DNA of 64,000 nucleotides from Microbulbifer sp. YPW1 (GCF_013367775.1 NZ_CP055157.1:2683001-2747000); one strand, 5' to 3'; counted from the first letter of the stretch, positions 24,991-34,857 are shown. A program made the numbers and translations. Notes: generated from the letters alone by a model not told the origin.

Positions 24991-26343
24991 TCAGTGTGCG
25001 ATCAGCGCCTTGCCGCTGGTATGTCGCAACCGCACAAGCAGCAGGACGGCGGCGGTGCCAAGGCCGACACAGATACCCACCCAGTAGCCGTAAACGCCCC
25101 AGTAGTGTTCGCCGAGCCAGTAGGCTGCCGCCAGCCCCACCAGCCAGTAGGAAAACAGCTGCATGTACATGGGAACCCGGGTGTCCTTGTAGCCGCGCAG
25201 GGCGCCCCAGGCCATGGCCTGGGCAACATCCACCAGCTGAAAGGCCGCCGCGAGCAGCAGCAGATTGCTGGCAATGGCAATGATGTCGGGATTGCCGGTG
25301 TAAGCGAGCACCAGCACATTGCGCAAACCGATCAGCACCACACCGGTCAGCAGCGCATACACCAGCCCGCTACCGACCCCCACGATGCTGATAAAGCGTG
25401 CCCGTTTGGGGCGCCCCTGTCCCAGCACCTGCGCGGTGCGGATGCTGACTGCCTGGGCCAGTGCCAGCGCCACCAGGTAGAAGGTGGAACCGATACTGAG
25501 ACCGATCTGGTGGGCGGCAACAATGGTGGCACCGTAGGATGCGAGCAGCAGTGTCAGGCTGGCAAAAAATGTCACTTCACTGGCTGCGCCGATACAGATC
25601 GGCATGCCCACTGCCAGCAGGTGCTTCAGGGTGGGCCAGTGGGGGCGCGGCGGCAGGAGTTTCAGGCGCAGCGCGCGATACGCGGGATCCTGCCCCGCGT
25701 GCCAGTACAGGGCAATGGCGATACTCCAGCACACCAGGCTGGTGGCCCAGCCACAGCCGGCGCCGCCCATGGCGGGAATCGGGCCCCAGCCGAACACGAA
25801 CAGGATATCCAGGGGGATATTCAGTGCCGCGGCGGCGAGGTAGATACGCATAACCGGGCGAACCTGTGCCATGCCCTCGCAGTAGCCGCGCAGGGCACTG
25901 CCAAACGCGAATGGCAGGGTGCCGGTGGCCAGGGCCAGCAGGTACAGCACCATGACCTTGCGCACCGGTTCCTCTGTCTGGATCCACTGGCTCCACAGGG
26001 GCGAAGCCAGCAGCGCCAGCGCCACCAGCAGGCCGCCCACCAGCGCGATCCACACCGATTGGCTCATCTGTCGCGCGCAGCCCTCTTCGTCGCGTCCACC
26101 GCGCAGGCTGGCGACCACCGGTGATACCGCAGCCAGCATGCCCATCAGCACAACCGCACACACGGCCCAGATACTGGAGCCCAGCGCCAGTCCGGCGAGA
26201 TTCACTTCACCGGACTGGCCGGCAACGATGGTATCGGTAACCCCCATGCTGACGACCGCCAGGTTGCTGACAACCAGCGGGCCGCCAAGGTTGGCGAGAT
26301 TGCGCAGCTCGGTGGCGGTGGCGCGTTTGTAGAGTCTTGGCAT
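24991..26343 (-). CDS. MATE-family multidrug/metabolite efflux transporter
   Basis: This is an inner-membrane antiporter of 450 residues with twelve predicted helices in two MatE repeats. The N-terminal part reads GGPLVVSNLAVVSMGVTDTIVAGQ, the classical MatE helix-1 pattern. The second half begins near LLAVGMPICIGAASEVTFFASLTLLL. Such proteins exchange sodium or protons for cationic drugs, and NorM is the closest described type. The substrate is not evident. The gene is alone on the minus strand, with 147 bases to the AstE-like gene and a divergent DoxX gene 119 bases away. Length and composition are normal. Confidence 0.93.
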   Translation of the reverse strand: MPRLYKRATATELRNLANLGGPLVVSNLAVVSMGVTDTIVAGQSGEVNLAGLALGSSIWAVCAVVLMGMLAAVSPVVASLRGGRDEEGCARQMSQSVWIALVGGLLVALALLASPLWSQWIQTEEPVRKVMVLYLLALATGTLPFAFGSALRGYCEGMAQVRPVMRIYLAAAALNIPLDILFVFGWGPIPAMGGAGCGWATSLVCWSIAIALYWHAGQDPAYRALRLKLLPPRPHWPTLKHLLAVGMPICIGAASEVTFFASLTLLLASYGATIVAAHQIGLSIGSTFYLVALALAQAVSIRTAQVLGQGRPKRARFISIVGVGSGLVYALLTGVVLIGLRNVLVLAYTGNPDIIAIASNLLLLAAAFQLVDVAQAMAWGALRGYKDTRVPMYMQLFSYWLVGLAAAYWLGEHYWGVYGYWVGICVGLGTAAVLLLVRLRHTSGKALIAH

Positions 26344-26462
26344 GGAGTGGGTACAGGATGGCTAAACTGTTCGGAGCCCGGGCAGGTGCGGGCGCAGTGT
26401 AAGAATCTTGCGCCCCGTCCGACCAGTTCAATATGGCATTCACGGTAAATCGGGAGCGAATT

Positions 26463-27089
26463 ATGGATGGCGCCAGCAACGGGTTCAATCGGATTTACGC
26501 CTGTTTCCTGAACATACTGCGGCCCCTGGATGGATTGGGGCCGCTGCTGCTGCGCCTGTTCCTCGGGCCCATCTTTATCCTGGCGGGCTGGAACAAGCTC
26601 ACCGGAATCGATGATGTCGCCGCCTGGTTTGGCAATCCGGACTGGGGCCTGGGCCTGCCTGCGCCGGTGCTGATGGCCTGGCTGGCTGCACTGACCGAGT
26701 TTTGCGGGGGCATAGCCCTGGTACTGGGGGTGGGGGTGCGCATCGCAGTAATTCCGCTGATGTTCACCATGGCGGTGGCGGCAGTGACCGCTCACTGGCA
26801 ATACGGCTGGCATGCGCTGCCGGAGCAAACACTCACCATGCCCTGGGAGTGGCGCGAGGACCTCATCGAGGAGGCGGTGGTGCGCAAGGAAAAGGCGGTA
26901 GCGCTGCTGAAGGCTCACGGTAACTACAGCTGGCTGACCGAGGCGGGCAGTTTCACCGTGCTCAAGAACGGTATCGAGTTCGCTGCGACCTATTTTGTGA
27001 TGCTGCTGGCGCTTCTGTTTAGTGGGGGTGGACGGTATGTGAGTATTGACTACTGGATCGCGCGTTACCGCGGTTTCCCGGTGCCCTGA
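26463..27089 (+). CDS. DoxX-family membrane protein
   Basis: The protein has 208 residues from the ATG at 26463, where GGGAG is 6 bases upstream; an in-frame ATG at 26433 would add ten residues. It carries the DoxX pattern LLLRLFLGPIFILAGWNKL at about residues 30-48, then PAPVLMAWLAALTEFCGGIALVLGVGVRI and a third and fourth membrane segment. A soluble insert of about 65 residues (HWQYGWHALPEQTLTMPWEW to NYSWLTEAG) lies between helices three and four, larger than in most DoxX proteins. The family is linked to thiosulfate-quinone oxidoreductases and redox stress but is mostly uncharacterised. It is a single gene. Confidence 0.87.
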   Translation: MDGASNGFNRIYACFLNILRPLDGLGPLLLRLFLGPIFILAGWNKLTGIDDVAAWFGNPDWGLGLPAPVLMAWLAALTEFCGGIALVLGVGVRIAVIPLMFTMAVAAVTAHWQYGWHALPEQTLTMPWEWREDLIEEAVVRKEKAVALLKAHGNYSWLTEAGSFTVLKNGIEFAATYFVMLLALLFSGGGRYVSIDYWIARYRGFPVP

Positions 27090-27261
27090 GGCGCCCCCGG
27101 ACGTGTGTCCGGGCAGTAACTCGCGCGCGCGGGATAAATGATATACTCGCCGATTATTTAACCCATCGCCGCCTGTGGCGGGCCCTCTGTCAGCAGTGGG
27201 GCGTCCGCGGCGCGCAGGCACCGGTCCTGGCCGGCCTGTGAACAATTGAGCGAGCAATCCT

Positions 27262-28770
27262 TTGATAGGTAAGTTTTTCCGTCGGTCGTCAGACAAGTCC
27301 CAGAGTGCCCCCGAAGGGCAGAAAGCTTCCGGATCCCAGCCAGAAAAGAGCGCTTCTTCCGCGCCGCAATCGGAGCGCAAGTCCGAGGGTGGCCGCCAGC
27401 GCAACCGGCGTCGCGGTGGTGGCGGTGGCAAGGGCGGTGACAAGGCTCGCAAGCAACCACCGCAGAAGCCTTGGAGCCTGGACGAGTTCCCGGTGCCGGA
27501 AGCAGAGGGCAAGGTGCGCTTCCACGATCTGGACCTGCCGCTGCCGCTGATGCACGCCATCGCCGACCTGGGCTTCCAGTACGCCTCTCCTATCCAGGGG
27601 CAATCCCTGCCGCATACCCTGAACGGACACGACCTGGTGGGCAAGGCCCAGACCGGTACCGGCAAGACCGCGGCCTTCCTGATCACCGTGATCGACGACC
27701 TGCTCAAGAACCCCTTTGAAGGCCAGCGCTACGCTGGTGAGGCGCGCGCGCTGATCATAGCGCCGACCCGCGAACTGGTGATGCAGATTGCCGACGACGC
27801 CAAGGGTCTGTGCAAGTACACCGACCTGGAAATCCACACCCTGGTGGGCGGCATGGATTACCAGAAGCAGCAGAAGGCGCTGAACGAGCGTTTGGTAGAT
27901 ATTCTGGTAGCCACCCCGGGTCGCCTGCTGGACTTCGTCAGCAAACGGGATTGCTTTCTCGACCAGACGGAAATCCTGGTGATCGATGAAGCGGACCGTA
28001 TGCTGGATATGGGTTTTATCCCGGATGTGCGTCGCATTGTCCGTCAGACCCCGCGCAAGACCCACCGCCAGACCATGTTCTTCTCCGCCACCTTCACGCC
28101 GGAAGTGGACGATCTGGTAGAGCAGTGGACTTCTGAGCCGGTAATTGTCGAAATCCAGCCCGAGCGTGTGGCGACCGACACGGTTACCCAGCACGTGTAC
28201 CTGGTTTCCGGAGATGAAAAGTATCCGCTGCTGTTCAATATCGTGCAGCAGGACGATGTGGAAAGCCTGATCGTGTTTGCCAACCGTCGCGACCAGTGCC
28301 GCCGCCTGCACGAGAACCTGCTGGCTCACGGCATCAATGCGGGTCTACTGTCCGGTGAAGTGGCGCAGAACAAGCGCGTGCGCACGCTGGAAGATTTCAA
28401 GACCGGTAAATCCAAGGTGCTGGTGGCTACCGATGTTGCCGGCCGTGGTATCCACATCGACGGTATCAGCCATGTGGTGAATTACACCCTGCCGGAAGAG
28501 CCGGAGGACTACGTTCACCGCATCGGCCGTACCGGGCGCGCGGGCAAGAGCGGCACTTCCATCAGCTTTGCCTGTGAAGATGACGCGATGCGTCTGGAGC
28601 CGATTGAGGCGCTGCTGGGCAGCAAGCTCAAGTGTGAAGTACCGCCGGAAGAGCTGCTGGTTGCGCCGCCCAAGGTACACGTGAAGCGCAGCAGTGGTGG
28701 CGACCGCAATGATCGCGGTGGCAATCGCGGTGGTGGACGTCGCGGTGGCGGTGGCCGTCCACGCCGTTAA
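27262..28770 (+). CDS. rhlB: DEAD-box ATP-dependent RNA helicase, RhlB-like
   Basis: The helicase unwinds RNA; RhlB works with RNase E in the degradosome. It has 502 residues from a TTG at 27262, weakly supported by an upstream GAG; no better start exists before the core. Residues 1-75 are basic and Gly/Arg-rich, including [11 protein letters not shown]. The core has Q-motif residues SPIQGQSLP, motif I AQTGTGKT (about 129-136), PTREL, DEAD at 242-245, SATF, and [10 protein letters not shown]. The C-terminal tail is again Gly/Arg-rich ([17 protein letters not shown]). The upstream gap (27090-27261) has TATACT at 27142-27147 as a possible -10. The symbol rests on overall resemblance to the Pseudomonas form; another DEAD-box paralogue is possible. 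Confidence 0.88.
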   Translation: MIGKFFRRSSDKSQSAPEGQKASGSQPEKSASSAPQSERKSEGGRQRNRRRGGGGGKGGDKARKQPPQKPWSLDEFPVPEAEGKVRFHDLDLPLPLMHAIADLGFQYASPIQGQSLPHTLNGHDLVGKAQTGTGKTAAFLITVIDDLLKNPFEGQRYAGEARALIIAPTRELVMQIADDAKGLCKYTDLEIHTLVGGMDYQKQQKALNERLVDILVATPGRLLDFVSKRDCFLDQTEILVIDEADRMLDMGFIPDVRRIVRQTPRKTHRQTMFFSATFTPEVDDLVEQWTSEPVIVEIQPERVATDTVTQHVYLVSGDEKYPLLFNIVQQDDVESLIVFANRRDQCRRLHENLLAHGINAGLLSGEVAQNKRVRTLEDFKTGKSKVLVATDVAGRGIHIDGISHVVNYTLPEEPEDYVHRIGRTGRAGKSGTSISFACEDDAMRLEPIEALLGSKLKCEVPPEELLVAPPKVHVKRSSGGDRNDRGGNRGGGRRGGGGRPRR

Positions 28771-28800
28771 CTCTGGAGGTCTCGGAGGGACTCCCGTGGC

Positions 28801-28912
28801 GGCCAAGCACCGGGTGTCGACTTTCAGAACCGCTGTGAATACTTCCCTGTACGCTGCGTCGGCGACGTCCTTGTCGCCGACGCTTCTGAAAACCGACACC
28901 CGGCTCTTGGCC
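28801..28912. repeat. Structured dispersed element, copy A
   Basis: This long imperfect hairpin is built from nested stems: GGCCAAG/CTTGGCC (28801-28807 with 28906-28912), CCGGGTGTCG/CGACACCCGG (28810-28819 with 28894-28903), TTTCAGAA/TTCTGAAA (28822-28829 with 28884-28891), and an inner 11-bp hairpin (28856-28866 with 28873-28883). A one-sided 26-nt bulge (28830-28855) ends in TCCCTGTACGCT. Copy B at 45824-45929 has the same architecture with different arms. It fills the convergent gap between rhlB and cysZ. Confidence 0.75.
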
Positions 28913-28937
28913 TTCACAGCCAGTTTTGCACTTCGTT

Positions 28938-28979
28938 AGACATAAAAAACGCGGGCCGATGCCCGCGTTTTTTATGTCT
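28938..28979. terminator. Bidirectional terminator between rhlB and cysZ
   Basis: A perfect 19-bp inverted repeat (28938-28956 with 28961-28979) with loop CGAT has a GC-rich core and six-base A and T runs, so it works in both directions. It lies 3 bases from the cysZ stop codon. Confidence 0.92.
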
Positions 28980-28981
28980 GT

Positions 28982-29887
28982 CTATTTCTTGCCTTTCGGG
29001 CCTTCAATGCCCTTTGGCCACGTTTTACTTTTCGTAATCGGTGGCTGTTCAACAGGGAACCCCTTGCCGTTTGGGCCTTTTCCCGGATCGCCTTCCGTCC
29101 AGATTCTTTCCACCCACAATGCGGTGCCGCCGGCGACTGCTGCGGGCATCACGAAGATATTCAGAATCGGTACCATCTTCGCCAGCATCACCGAACCGCC
29201 AAATCCGAGGGTGGTGAATTTCTTGCGCATCAGTACGCTTTTCAGCTCGCTGAAGGAGCGCTGGTGGTTATCCAGCGGATAGTCCACATACTGAATCGCC
29301 ATGCACCAGGCGCCCCACAGGGCGGTGAGAATGGCGGGGATGAAGACGGTCCAGCTGGTGAGCAAAGCGATAATAAAAATCACGATACCCCAGCCGATAA
29401 AGTACATGAGCTTGCGCAGTTCGCGACCGAGGGTGCGGAAAATCATGCTGCTGATGGACTCCGGGGGCGGCGGATGGCCGGTGAGGAGCTCTTCGACTTT
29501 TTCTGCCAGCAGGCCGTTAAAGGGGGCGGCAATGATGTTGGTGATGATCCCGAACAGGTAGCCGTATACGAGAAAGAACAGCAGTACCACGGCGATGGCA
29601 ATCAGCCAGGCTAGCCACTGGAAGACACTCGCGGCCCAGTCTGCGCCCTTGGCGAGAATTGCTCGCCACCAGGACATGTTGGAGGTGTCTACCGGGGTGT
29701 CGGACAGCAGGCTGCCGATATAGCGGCCGAGGTCGTCGAACTGGCTGACCATCATTGCACCCAGCGCGATGAACAGCACCAGGTTGATGAGCAGGGGAAT
29801 GATGATAAACGGGCGCAACTCTTTACGGGTAAGCAGTTGCGCCCCCCGGATCAGTGCGTTGACGCCATGTGCCGGGTTGGAGGTCAT
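28982..29887 (-). CDS. cysZ: CysZ-type sulfate transporter (EI24 family membrane protein)
   Basis: This inner-membrane protein of 301 residues has four to six hydrophobic segments. The N-terminus reads NALIRGAQLLTRKELRPFIIIPLLINLVLF, the CysZ pattern. The middle has NIIAAPFNGLLAEKVE and the late part has DYPLDNHQRSF, both typical of the EI24/CysZ family. E. coli CysZ allows sulfate uptake for cysteine synthesis. The C-terminal tail of about 50 residues is Lys/Pro/Gly-rich. The gene lies 3 bases after the PA4642-family gene on the minus strand, so both are probably co-transcribed. Confidence 0.9.
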   Translation of the reverse strand: MTSNPAHGVNALIRGAQLLTRKELRPFIIIPLLINLVLFIALGAMMVSQFDDLGRYIGSLLSDTPVDTSNMSWWRAILAKGADWAASVFQWLAWLIAIAVVLLFFLVYGYLFGIITNIIAAPFNGLLAEKVEELLTGHPPPPESISSMIFRTLGRELRKLMYFIGWGIVIFIIALLTSWTVFIPAILTALWGAWCMAIQYVDYPLDNHQRSFSELKSVLMRKKFTTLGFGGSVMLAKMVPILNIFVMPAAVAGGTALWVERIWTEGDPGKGPNGKGFPVEQPPITKSKTWPKGIEGPKGKK

Positions 29888-29890
29888 GAC

Positions 29891-30187
29891 TTATTTTGCT
29901 CCGGCTGCACGCAGGATTTCTGCGTAATCGTCACCCTGAGCGTGTTCGCTGATACGTGCCAGCAGCGTCTGGCCCTCGGGGCTCTGGCTGTCCAGATCCA
30001 GCCCCTGTTCCTTGAACATGCGCACGAAAGTTTCAAAGTTCTCCGCTTTCATGCCGCGGTAGGCACGCTCCAGCAGGTAGAAATCCCGATTGAATCCTTC
30101 CGGGGCTTCGCCCACCAGAAAGCCGGCGATGCGCTCATCATCGAATACTTCGCCGAGGATTTTTTGCTTGTCTTTTTTCAGGCTCAT
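29891..30187 (-). CDS. PA4642-family small protein
   Basis: This is a small soluble protein of 98 residues (MSLKKDKQKILGEVFDDERI...). I recognise it as the PA4642 family, conserved in pseudomonads and relatives and named after a Pseudomonas aeruginosa gene; its function is unknown. It is rich in charged residues and mostly helical, with a central LLERAYRGMKAENFETFV segment. It has no signal peptide and no metal motif. It lies 3 bases upstream of cysZ and 15 bases downstream of the secreted amidase gene, so these three may form one minus-strand transcript. Confidence 0.85.
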   Translation of the reverse strand: MSLKKDKQKILGEVFDDERIAGFLVGEAPEGFNRDFYLLERAYRGMKAENFETFVRMFKEQGLDLDSQSPEGQTLLARISEHAQGDDYAEILRAAGAK

Positions 30188-30202
30188 TGTTACTTCCTTC
30201 TG

Positions 30203-31759
30203 TCAATTGGTGCCGGAAATGTAAGGGGCGGGGTCGCCATTCAGAAACCGCGGGGCGCGACGTTGCTTGCTGGCCTGCTCGTAATTGTAAGCGGCGGCGA
30301 TCAGCCTGTCTTCCTGATTGGCGCTGGCAAAAAACGAAAGTCCCACGGGCAGGTGTTGTACAAACCCCATGGGTACGGTGATGTGTGGATAACCGGCGAC
30401 GGCTGCCGGGGTGGTGGCAGAACCGGTAAAGTGGTCACCGTTAATATGGTCGATTTTCCACGCCGGGCTGACCGTGGGAGCAATCAGTATATCGACGTTG
30501 TGCTTTGCCATGGTGGCATCAATGCCCTGTGCGCGGGCGAGCTGGCGGAGCTCTTCGATTTTGTGTGCAAAGCTCTCTTCTTTACGCCCCCGGGAGCCCT
30601 GCGCCATCTCAAAGATTTCCTGGCCAAAGAACGGCATTTCCGTTTCCCGCGCATTTTGGTTCGCGGCGATCAGGGCTTCGAGAGATTTGTACTGGGAAGG
30701 TGAGTTTGCGAGGTATTCATTCAGGGCGTCCTTGAACTCCCACGCCAGCAGTTCGAATTCCAGGCCGTGGATTTTCTCAAGGGTTTCGATGTTTGCGTTG
30801 TCGACGATTGTCGCGCCCTGTTCCTGCAATACGGTCAGTGCCAGCTCAAAGACAGCGTCGGTCTGCGGGCTGTATCCCATCAGGTTGCGCACGACACCGA
30901 TACGTTTTCCTTTTAATCCCTCCGGATTTAGGGCATCGGCGTATTGTCCGCTCGGTGCCAGGCTGTCGCTGTCCCCGGAGTCCTGCCCAACCATCGCGTC
31001 CAGCATCAGGGTGGCGCCGGTGACCGTGGCGGCCATGGGGCCGGCAGTGTCCTGGTAGGCGGAAATGGGAATGATACCCGAGCGGCTGATCAGACCCAGT
31101 GTTGGCTTGATGCCCACAATGCCACTGACCGCAGCGGGGCAGGTAATGGAACCGTCGGTCTCTGTGCCCACCGCCAGAGGGATCATGCCGGCGGAAACCG
31201 CAATGGCGGAGCCGGCGCTGGAACCGCAGGGACTGCGGGAGAGGTCGAAAGGGTTGCGCGCCTGGCCGCCGGTACCACTCCAGCCGCTGGAGGAATTGGT
31301 AGAGCGAAAGTTGGCCCATTCACTGAGATTGGCCTTGCCGAGTATGATGGCGCCGCGCTTTTTCAGCTGTTGAACCAGAAAGGCATCGTCTGCGGGAATG
31401 TTGTCACTGAGCAGTATCGAGCCAGCGGTATTTGCCAGGCCGTCGCCCGTATCAATATTGTCCTTTACCAGCACCGGGATACCGTGCAACGGGCCCAGAA
31501 TCTGGCCCTCTCTTCTCAATCTGTCGAGGCGTCGCGCCTCTTCCATAGCCAAGGGGCTTAGCTGTGTGACGGCATGCAGTTTGTCGTTGAGCTGGTTGAT
31601 CTGTTTGAGATAACGACTGACGAGGAGTTCTGAAGTGATGGTGCCACTATCCAGGGCGGCGCGGATTTCTGAGGTGGTGGCGAAGTTACCCTGAGCCTGC
31701 GCAATACAGGCCACGGTGAAAATGACGAGTCCGCACAGCAGTTTGTTTATTATTTTCAT
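30203..31759 (-). CDS. Secreted amidase (amidase-signature family)
   Basis: This is a 518-residue hydrolase with a signal peptide (KLLCGLVIFTVACIAQAQ, cleavage near residue 23), so it is periplasmic or extracellular. The amidase-signature triad is visible: Lys99 in LVKDNID, cis-Ser180 in PCGSSAGSA, and nucleophile Ser204 in TDGSITCPA; the 24-residue spacing between the serines equals that of GatA. It is not a GatA paralogue in function, because it is exported and lacks tRNA-linked partners. Substrates could be peptide or aryl amides or glutamine-like compounds; sequence does not decide. It lies 180 bases downstream of gatB on the same strand, beyond a hairpin, and before the PA4642-cysZ pair. 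Confidence 0.9.
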   Translation of the reverse strand: MKIINKLLCGLVIFTVACIAQAQGNFATTSEIRAALDSGTITSELLVSRYLKQINQLNDKLHAVTQLSPLAMEEARRLDRLRREGQILGPLHGIPVLVKDNIDTGDGLANTAGSILLSDNIPADDAFLVQQLKKRGAIILGKANLSEWANFRSTNSSSGWSGTGGQARNPFDLSRSPCGSSAGSAIAVSAGMIPLAVGTETDGSITCPAAVSGIVGIKPTLGLISRSGIIPISAYQDTAGPMAATVTGATLMLDAMVGQDSGDSDSLAPSGQYADALNPEGLKGKRIGVVRNLMGYSPQTDAVFELALTVLQEQGATIVDNANIETLEKIHGLEFELLAWEFKDALNEYLANSPSQYKSLEALIAANQNARETEMPFFGQEIFEMAQGSRGRKEESFAHKIEELRQLARAQGIDATMAKHNVDILIAPTVSPAWKIDHINGDHFTGSATTPAAVAGYPHITVPMGFVQHLPVGLSFFASANQEDRLIAAAYNYEQASKQRRAPRFLNGDPAPYISGTN

Positions 31760-31879
31760 TGCCTGTTCACTCCCGATTGATTTCTGGACGTTACCTTATG
31801 ATGCGTGATTTCCCCTGCGCTTGTCCGCTTCCCGGAAGGGTATCCTGCCGGGGATGCGTGGGAGAAATTGACGCAGGGA

Positions 31880-31919
31880 GCCTGCAAGGGCTGGGCCAAC
31901 ACCCCTGTCCCTTGCAGGC
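31880..31919. other. Hairpin in the gatB-amidase spacer
   Basis: GCCTGCAAGGG (31880-31890) and CCCTTGCAGGC (31909-31919) form a perfect 11-bp stem with an 18-nt loop, 20 bases after the gatB stop. No T run follows on the minus strand, so it is a weak terminator or an mRNA-protecting structure. Nothing else is evident in 31760-31939. Confidence 0.55.
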
Positions 31920-31939
31920 ACGTCCTGAAGGACTGCGGG

Positions 31940-33391
31940 TTACAGCAACGCGTCCAGCTTGTCTTTCAGAATTTTGTTGATCATCTGCGGGTTCGCCTGC
32001 CCCTTGGACGCTTTCATAATCTGGCCAACAAAGTAGCCCATCATTTTCGGGCGTTTGTCCGGGTCGGCGTTGCGGTAGTTTTCCACCTGGGCGCCACTTG
32101 CGGCGATTACATCGTCCACCATTTTTTCGATGGCGCCGGTGTCGGACACCTGCTTCAGGCCCTTGGCCTCAATCACCGCGTCCGCATCCCCGTCACCATT
32201 GGCCATCGCTTCGAATACCTGCTTGGCGATTTTTGAAGAAATGGTGTTGTCCTTGATTCGCGCGATCAGCCCGGCGAGGTGCTCGGCGGATACCGGGGAA
32301 TCGGCGATGGATTTTTCCTCGCGATTCAACAGTGCGGCCAGTTCACCCATTACCCAGTTCGCTGCCAGTTTCGGTTCACCGGACTTGGCTGCAACCTGTT
32401 CAAAGTAATCCGCAGTTGCGCGTTCCTGGGTCAGCTGATCCGCGTCGTAAGCGGAAAGACCATAGTCTTTCTCAAAACGCGCGCACTTCGCATCCGGCAG
32501 TTCCGGCAGTTCACCGCGGATAATCTCCACGTATTCGTCGGTCAGCACTACCGGCAACAGGTCCGGGCAGGGGAAGTAGCGGTAATCGTTGGCCACTTCC
32601 TTGCTGCGCATGGAGCGGGTTTCGTTCTTGTCGGAATCGTACAGGCGGGTTTCCTGCACCACCTTGCCGCCGTCCTCGATCAGGTCGATCTGGCGCTGTG
32701 CTTCCACTTTGATCGCTTTCTCGATAAAACGGAAAGAGTTCAGGTTCTTGATTTCCGCACGGGTGCCCAGCTCTTCCTCGCCTTTGAGACGCACGGAAAC
32801 GTTCGCGTCACAGCGCAGGGAACCCTGGGACATGTCGCCGTCGGAAATGCCCAGATAGGTCACAATGCTGTGAATTTTCTTCAGGTAGGCCACGGCCTCG
32901 GCGGCACTGCGCATATCCGGCTCGGATACGATTTCGATCAGTGGAGTGCCGGCGCGGTTGAGGTCGATCCCGGACATACCGTGGAAATCTTCATGTAACG
33001 ATTTACCCGCGTCCTCTTCCAGGTGCGCATGGTGCAGGCGCACGGTCTTGCTGCTGCCGTCTTCCAGGTGAATTTCGACCTGACCCGCGCCCACGATCGG
33101 CTTTTCCAGCTGGGTAGTCTGGTAGCCCTTGGGCAGGTCGGGATAGAAATAGTTCTTACGTTCGAACACAGAGCGCTTGCCGATTTCCGCGTTCATCGCC
33201 AGGCCAAACATCACCGCGTAGCGGAAGGCCTCTTCATTGGGTACCGGTAAAGTGCCCGGCATGGCCAGGTCAATCGCGCAGGCCTGGGTGTTCGGCTCGG
33301 CACCAAATGCGGTGCTGGCGCCAGAGAAAATTTTTGATTGGGTGGAGAGTTGAACGTGTACTTCCAACCCGATGACGACTTCCCATTCCAC
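31940..33391 (-). CDS. gatB: Asp/Glu-tRNA amidotransferase subunit B
   Basis: GatB binds and activates Glu-tRNA(Gln) or Asp-tRNA(Asn) by phosphorylation, inside the GatCAB complex. It has 483 residues. The N-terminal [21 protein letters not shown], then [16 protein letters not shown] and [23 protein letters not shown] [17 protein letters not shown], are signature stretches. The C-terminal YqeY/tail domain ([15 protein letters not shown] type) ends the protein. The gene lies 11 bases downstream of gatA. Because the bacterium carries two tRNA-Gln genes nearby, whether GatCAB makes Gln-tRNA, Asn-tRNA or both depends on the presence of GlnRS and AsnRS elsewhere. Confidence 0.97.
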   Translation of the reverse strand: MEWEVVIGLEVHVQLSTQSKIFSGASTAFGAEPNTQACAIDLAMPGTLPVPNEEAFRYAVMFGLAMNAEIGKRSVFERKNYFYPDLPKGYQTTQLEKPIVGAGQVEIHLEDGSSKTVRLHHAHLEEDAGKSLHEDFHGMSGIDLNRAGTPLIEIVSEPDMRSAAEAVAYLKKIHSIVTYLGISDGDMSQGSLRCDANVSVRLKGEEELGTRAEIKNLNSFRFIEKAIKVEAQRQIDLIEDGGKVVQETRLYDSDKNETRSMRSKEVANDYRYFPCPDLLPVVLTDEYVEIIRGELPELPDAKCARFEKDYGLSAYDADQLTQERATADYFEQVAAKSGEPKLAANWVMGELAALLNREEKSIADSPVSAEHLAGLIARIKDNTISSKIAKQVFEAMANGDGDADAVIEAKGLKQVSDTGAIEKMVDDVIAASGAQVENYRNADPDKRPKMMGYFVGQIMKASKGQANPQMINKILKDKLDALL

Positions 33392-33402
33392 GTCGCGTCT
33401 CC

Positions 33403-34857
33403 TTATTCTGCTACTGGGGCGGCTTTGGTGTGCCAGTCACTGGCCTGCTGGAACTGGTGCGCCACATTGAGCATGCGCGCTTCGTCCAGATAATTGCCGG
33501 TGATCTGCAGCCCTACGGGCAGGTTGTGGGCAAATCCGCAGGGAAGGGACATGCCCGGCAGGCCAGCCAGGTTGGTGGCGATGGTGTAGATGTCTTCCAG
33601 GTACATGGCCACCGGATCGGCGTTTTTCTCGCCGAGCTTGAATGCGGGGTTCGGTGCGGTGGGGCCCATGATGACATCCACTTTCTGGAAAGCGTCGACA
33701 AAGTCCTGCTTGATCAGGCGGCGCACCTGCTGTGCCTTGTTGTAGTAAGCGTCGTAGTAGCCAGCGGAGAGGGCGTAGCTGCCTACCAGAATCCGGCGTT
33801 TCACTTCCTCACCGAAGCCTTCGCCGCGGGAGCGCATGTACAGGTCGCGCAGGTCCGCGGGGTTTTCGCAGCGGTAGCCGTAGCGCACGCCGTCGAAGCG
33901 GGACAGGTTGGCAGAAGCCTCTGCCGGGGCGATCACGTAGTAGGCGGGCACCGCAAGCTCGCTGTGGGGCAGGCTGATTTCTACCAGCTCCGCACCGAGT
34001 TTCTCATAAGCTTGCAGGGCTTCCTGGATACGCGCGCCGATTTCGCTGTCGAGGCCCTCGCCGAAATACTCCTTGGGGACACCGATTTTCAGTCCCTGAA
34101 TACTGTCGTTCAGGTTGGCGGTGTAATCCTGCGGCGGGCGATCCAGGCAGGTGGAGTCTTTTTTGTCTGAGCTCGCCATCACCGACAGCATCAGCGCGGC
34201 ATCTTCGGCGGTGCGCGCAATGGGCCCGCCCTGGTCGAGGCTGGAAGCGAACGCAATCATGCCCCAGCGGGAAACGCGCCCGTAGGTGGGCTTGAGGCCG
34301 GTGGTACCGGTGAGTGCTGCCGGCTGGCGGATGGAGCCACCGGTGTCGCTGGCGGTAGTCCCCGGTACCAGTTGCGCCGCCACTGCTGCGGCGGAGCCGC
34401 CGGAGGAACCGCCCGGTACGCGCTCCAGGTCCCAGGGGTTTTTCACCGCGCCGTAGAAGCTGGACTCGTTGGACGAACCCATGGCGAATTCGTCCATATT
34501 GGTTTTACCCAGGCTCACGGCGCCAGCCTGCAGGAAGTTATCCACAACCGTGGCATCGTAGGGGGGCACGAAGTTGTCGAGCATTTTTGAGCCGCAACTG
34601 GTGCGTACGCCGTTGGTGCAGAAGATGTCCTTGTGTGCGATGGGGACACCACAGAGTGCCGGGGCATTGCCTTCTGCCAGGCGGGCGTCGGCGGCGGCGG
34701 CTTCGCACAGGGCCTGCTCGCCGGTGACGGTGATAAAACTGTTGTACTGGCCATCCAGCTGCTGGATGCGTTCCAGCAGGTGACTGGTGATCTCGACACT
34801 GGAGAACTGCTTCTCCCGCAGGCCGCGGATGATCTCGGCGATGGTCAACTGATGCAT
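33403..34857 (-). CDS. gatA: Asp/Glu-tRNA amidotransferase subunit A
   Basis: GatA hydrolyses glutamine to supply ammonia to GatB. It has 484 residues. The amidase triad is Lys76 in IAHKDIF, cis-Ser151 in PGGSSGGSA, and Ser175 in TGGSIRQPA. The C-terminal part has [13 protein letters not shown] and [14 protein letters not shown], both typical. It lies between gatC (72 bases upstream) and gatB on the minus strand. No signal peptide is present, unlike the amidase at 30203-31759. Confidence 0.97.
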   Translation of the reverse strand: MHQLTIAEIIRGLREKQFSSVEITSHLLERIQQLDGQYNSFITVTGEQALCEAAAADARLAEGNAPALCGVPIAHKDIFCTNGVRTSCGSKMLDNFVPPYDATVVDNFLQAGAVSLGKTNMDEFAMGSSNESSFYGAVKNPWDLERVPGGSSGGSAAAVAAQLVPGTTASDTGGSIRQPAALTGTTGLKPTYGRVSRWGMIAFASSLDQGGPIARTAEDAALMLSVMASSDKKDSTCLDRPPQDYTANLNDSIQGLKIGVPKEYFGEGLDSEIGARIQEALQAYEKLGAELVEISLPHSELAVPAYYVIAPAEASANLSRFDGVRYGYRCENPADLRDLYMRSRGEGFGEEVKRRILVGSYALSAGYYDAYYNKAQQVRRLIKQDFVDAFQKVDVIMGPTAPNPAFKLGEKNADPVAMYLEDIYTIATNLAGLPGMSLPCGFAHNLPVGLQITGNYLDEARMLNVAHQFQQASDWHTKAAPVAE

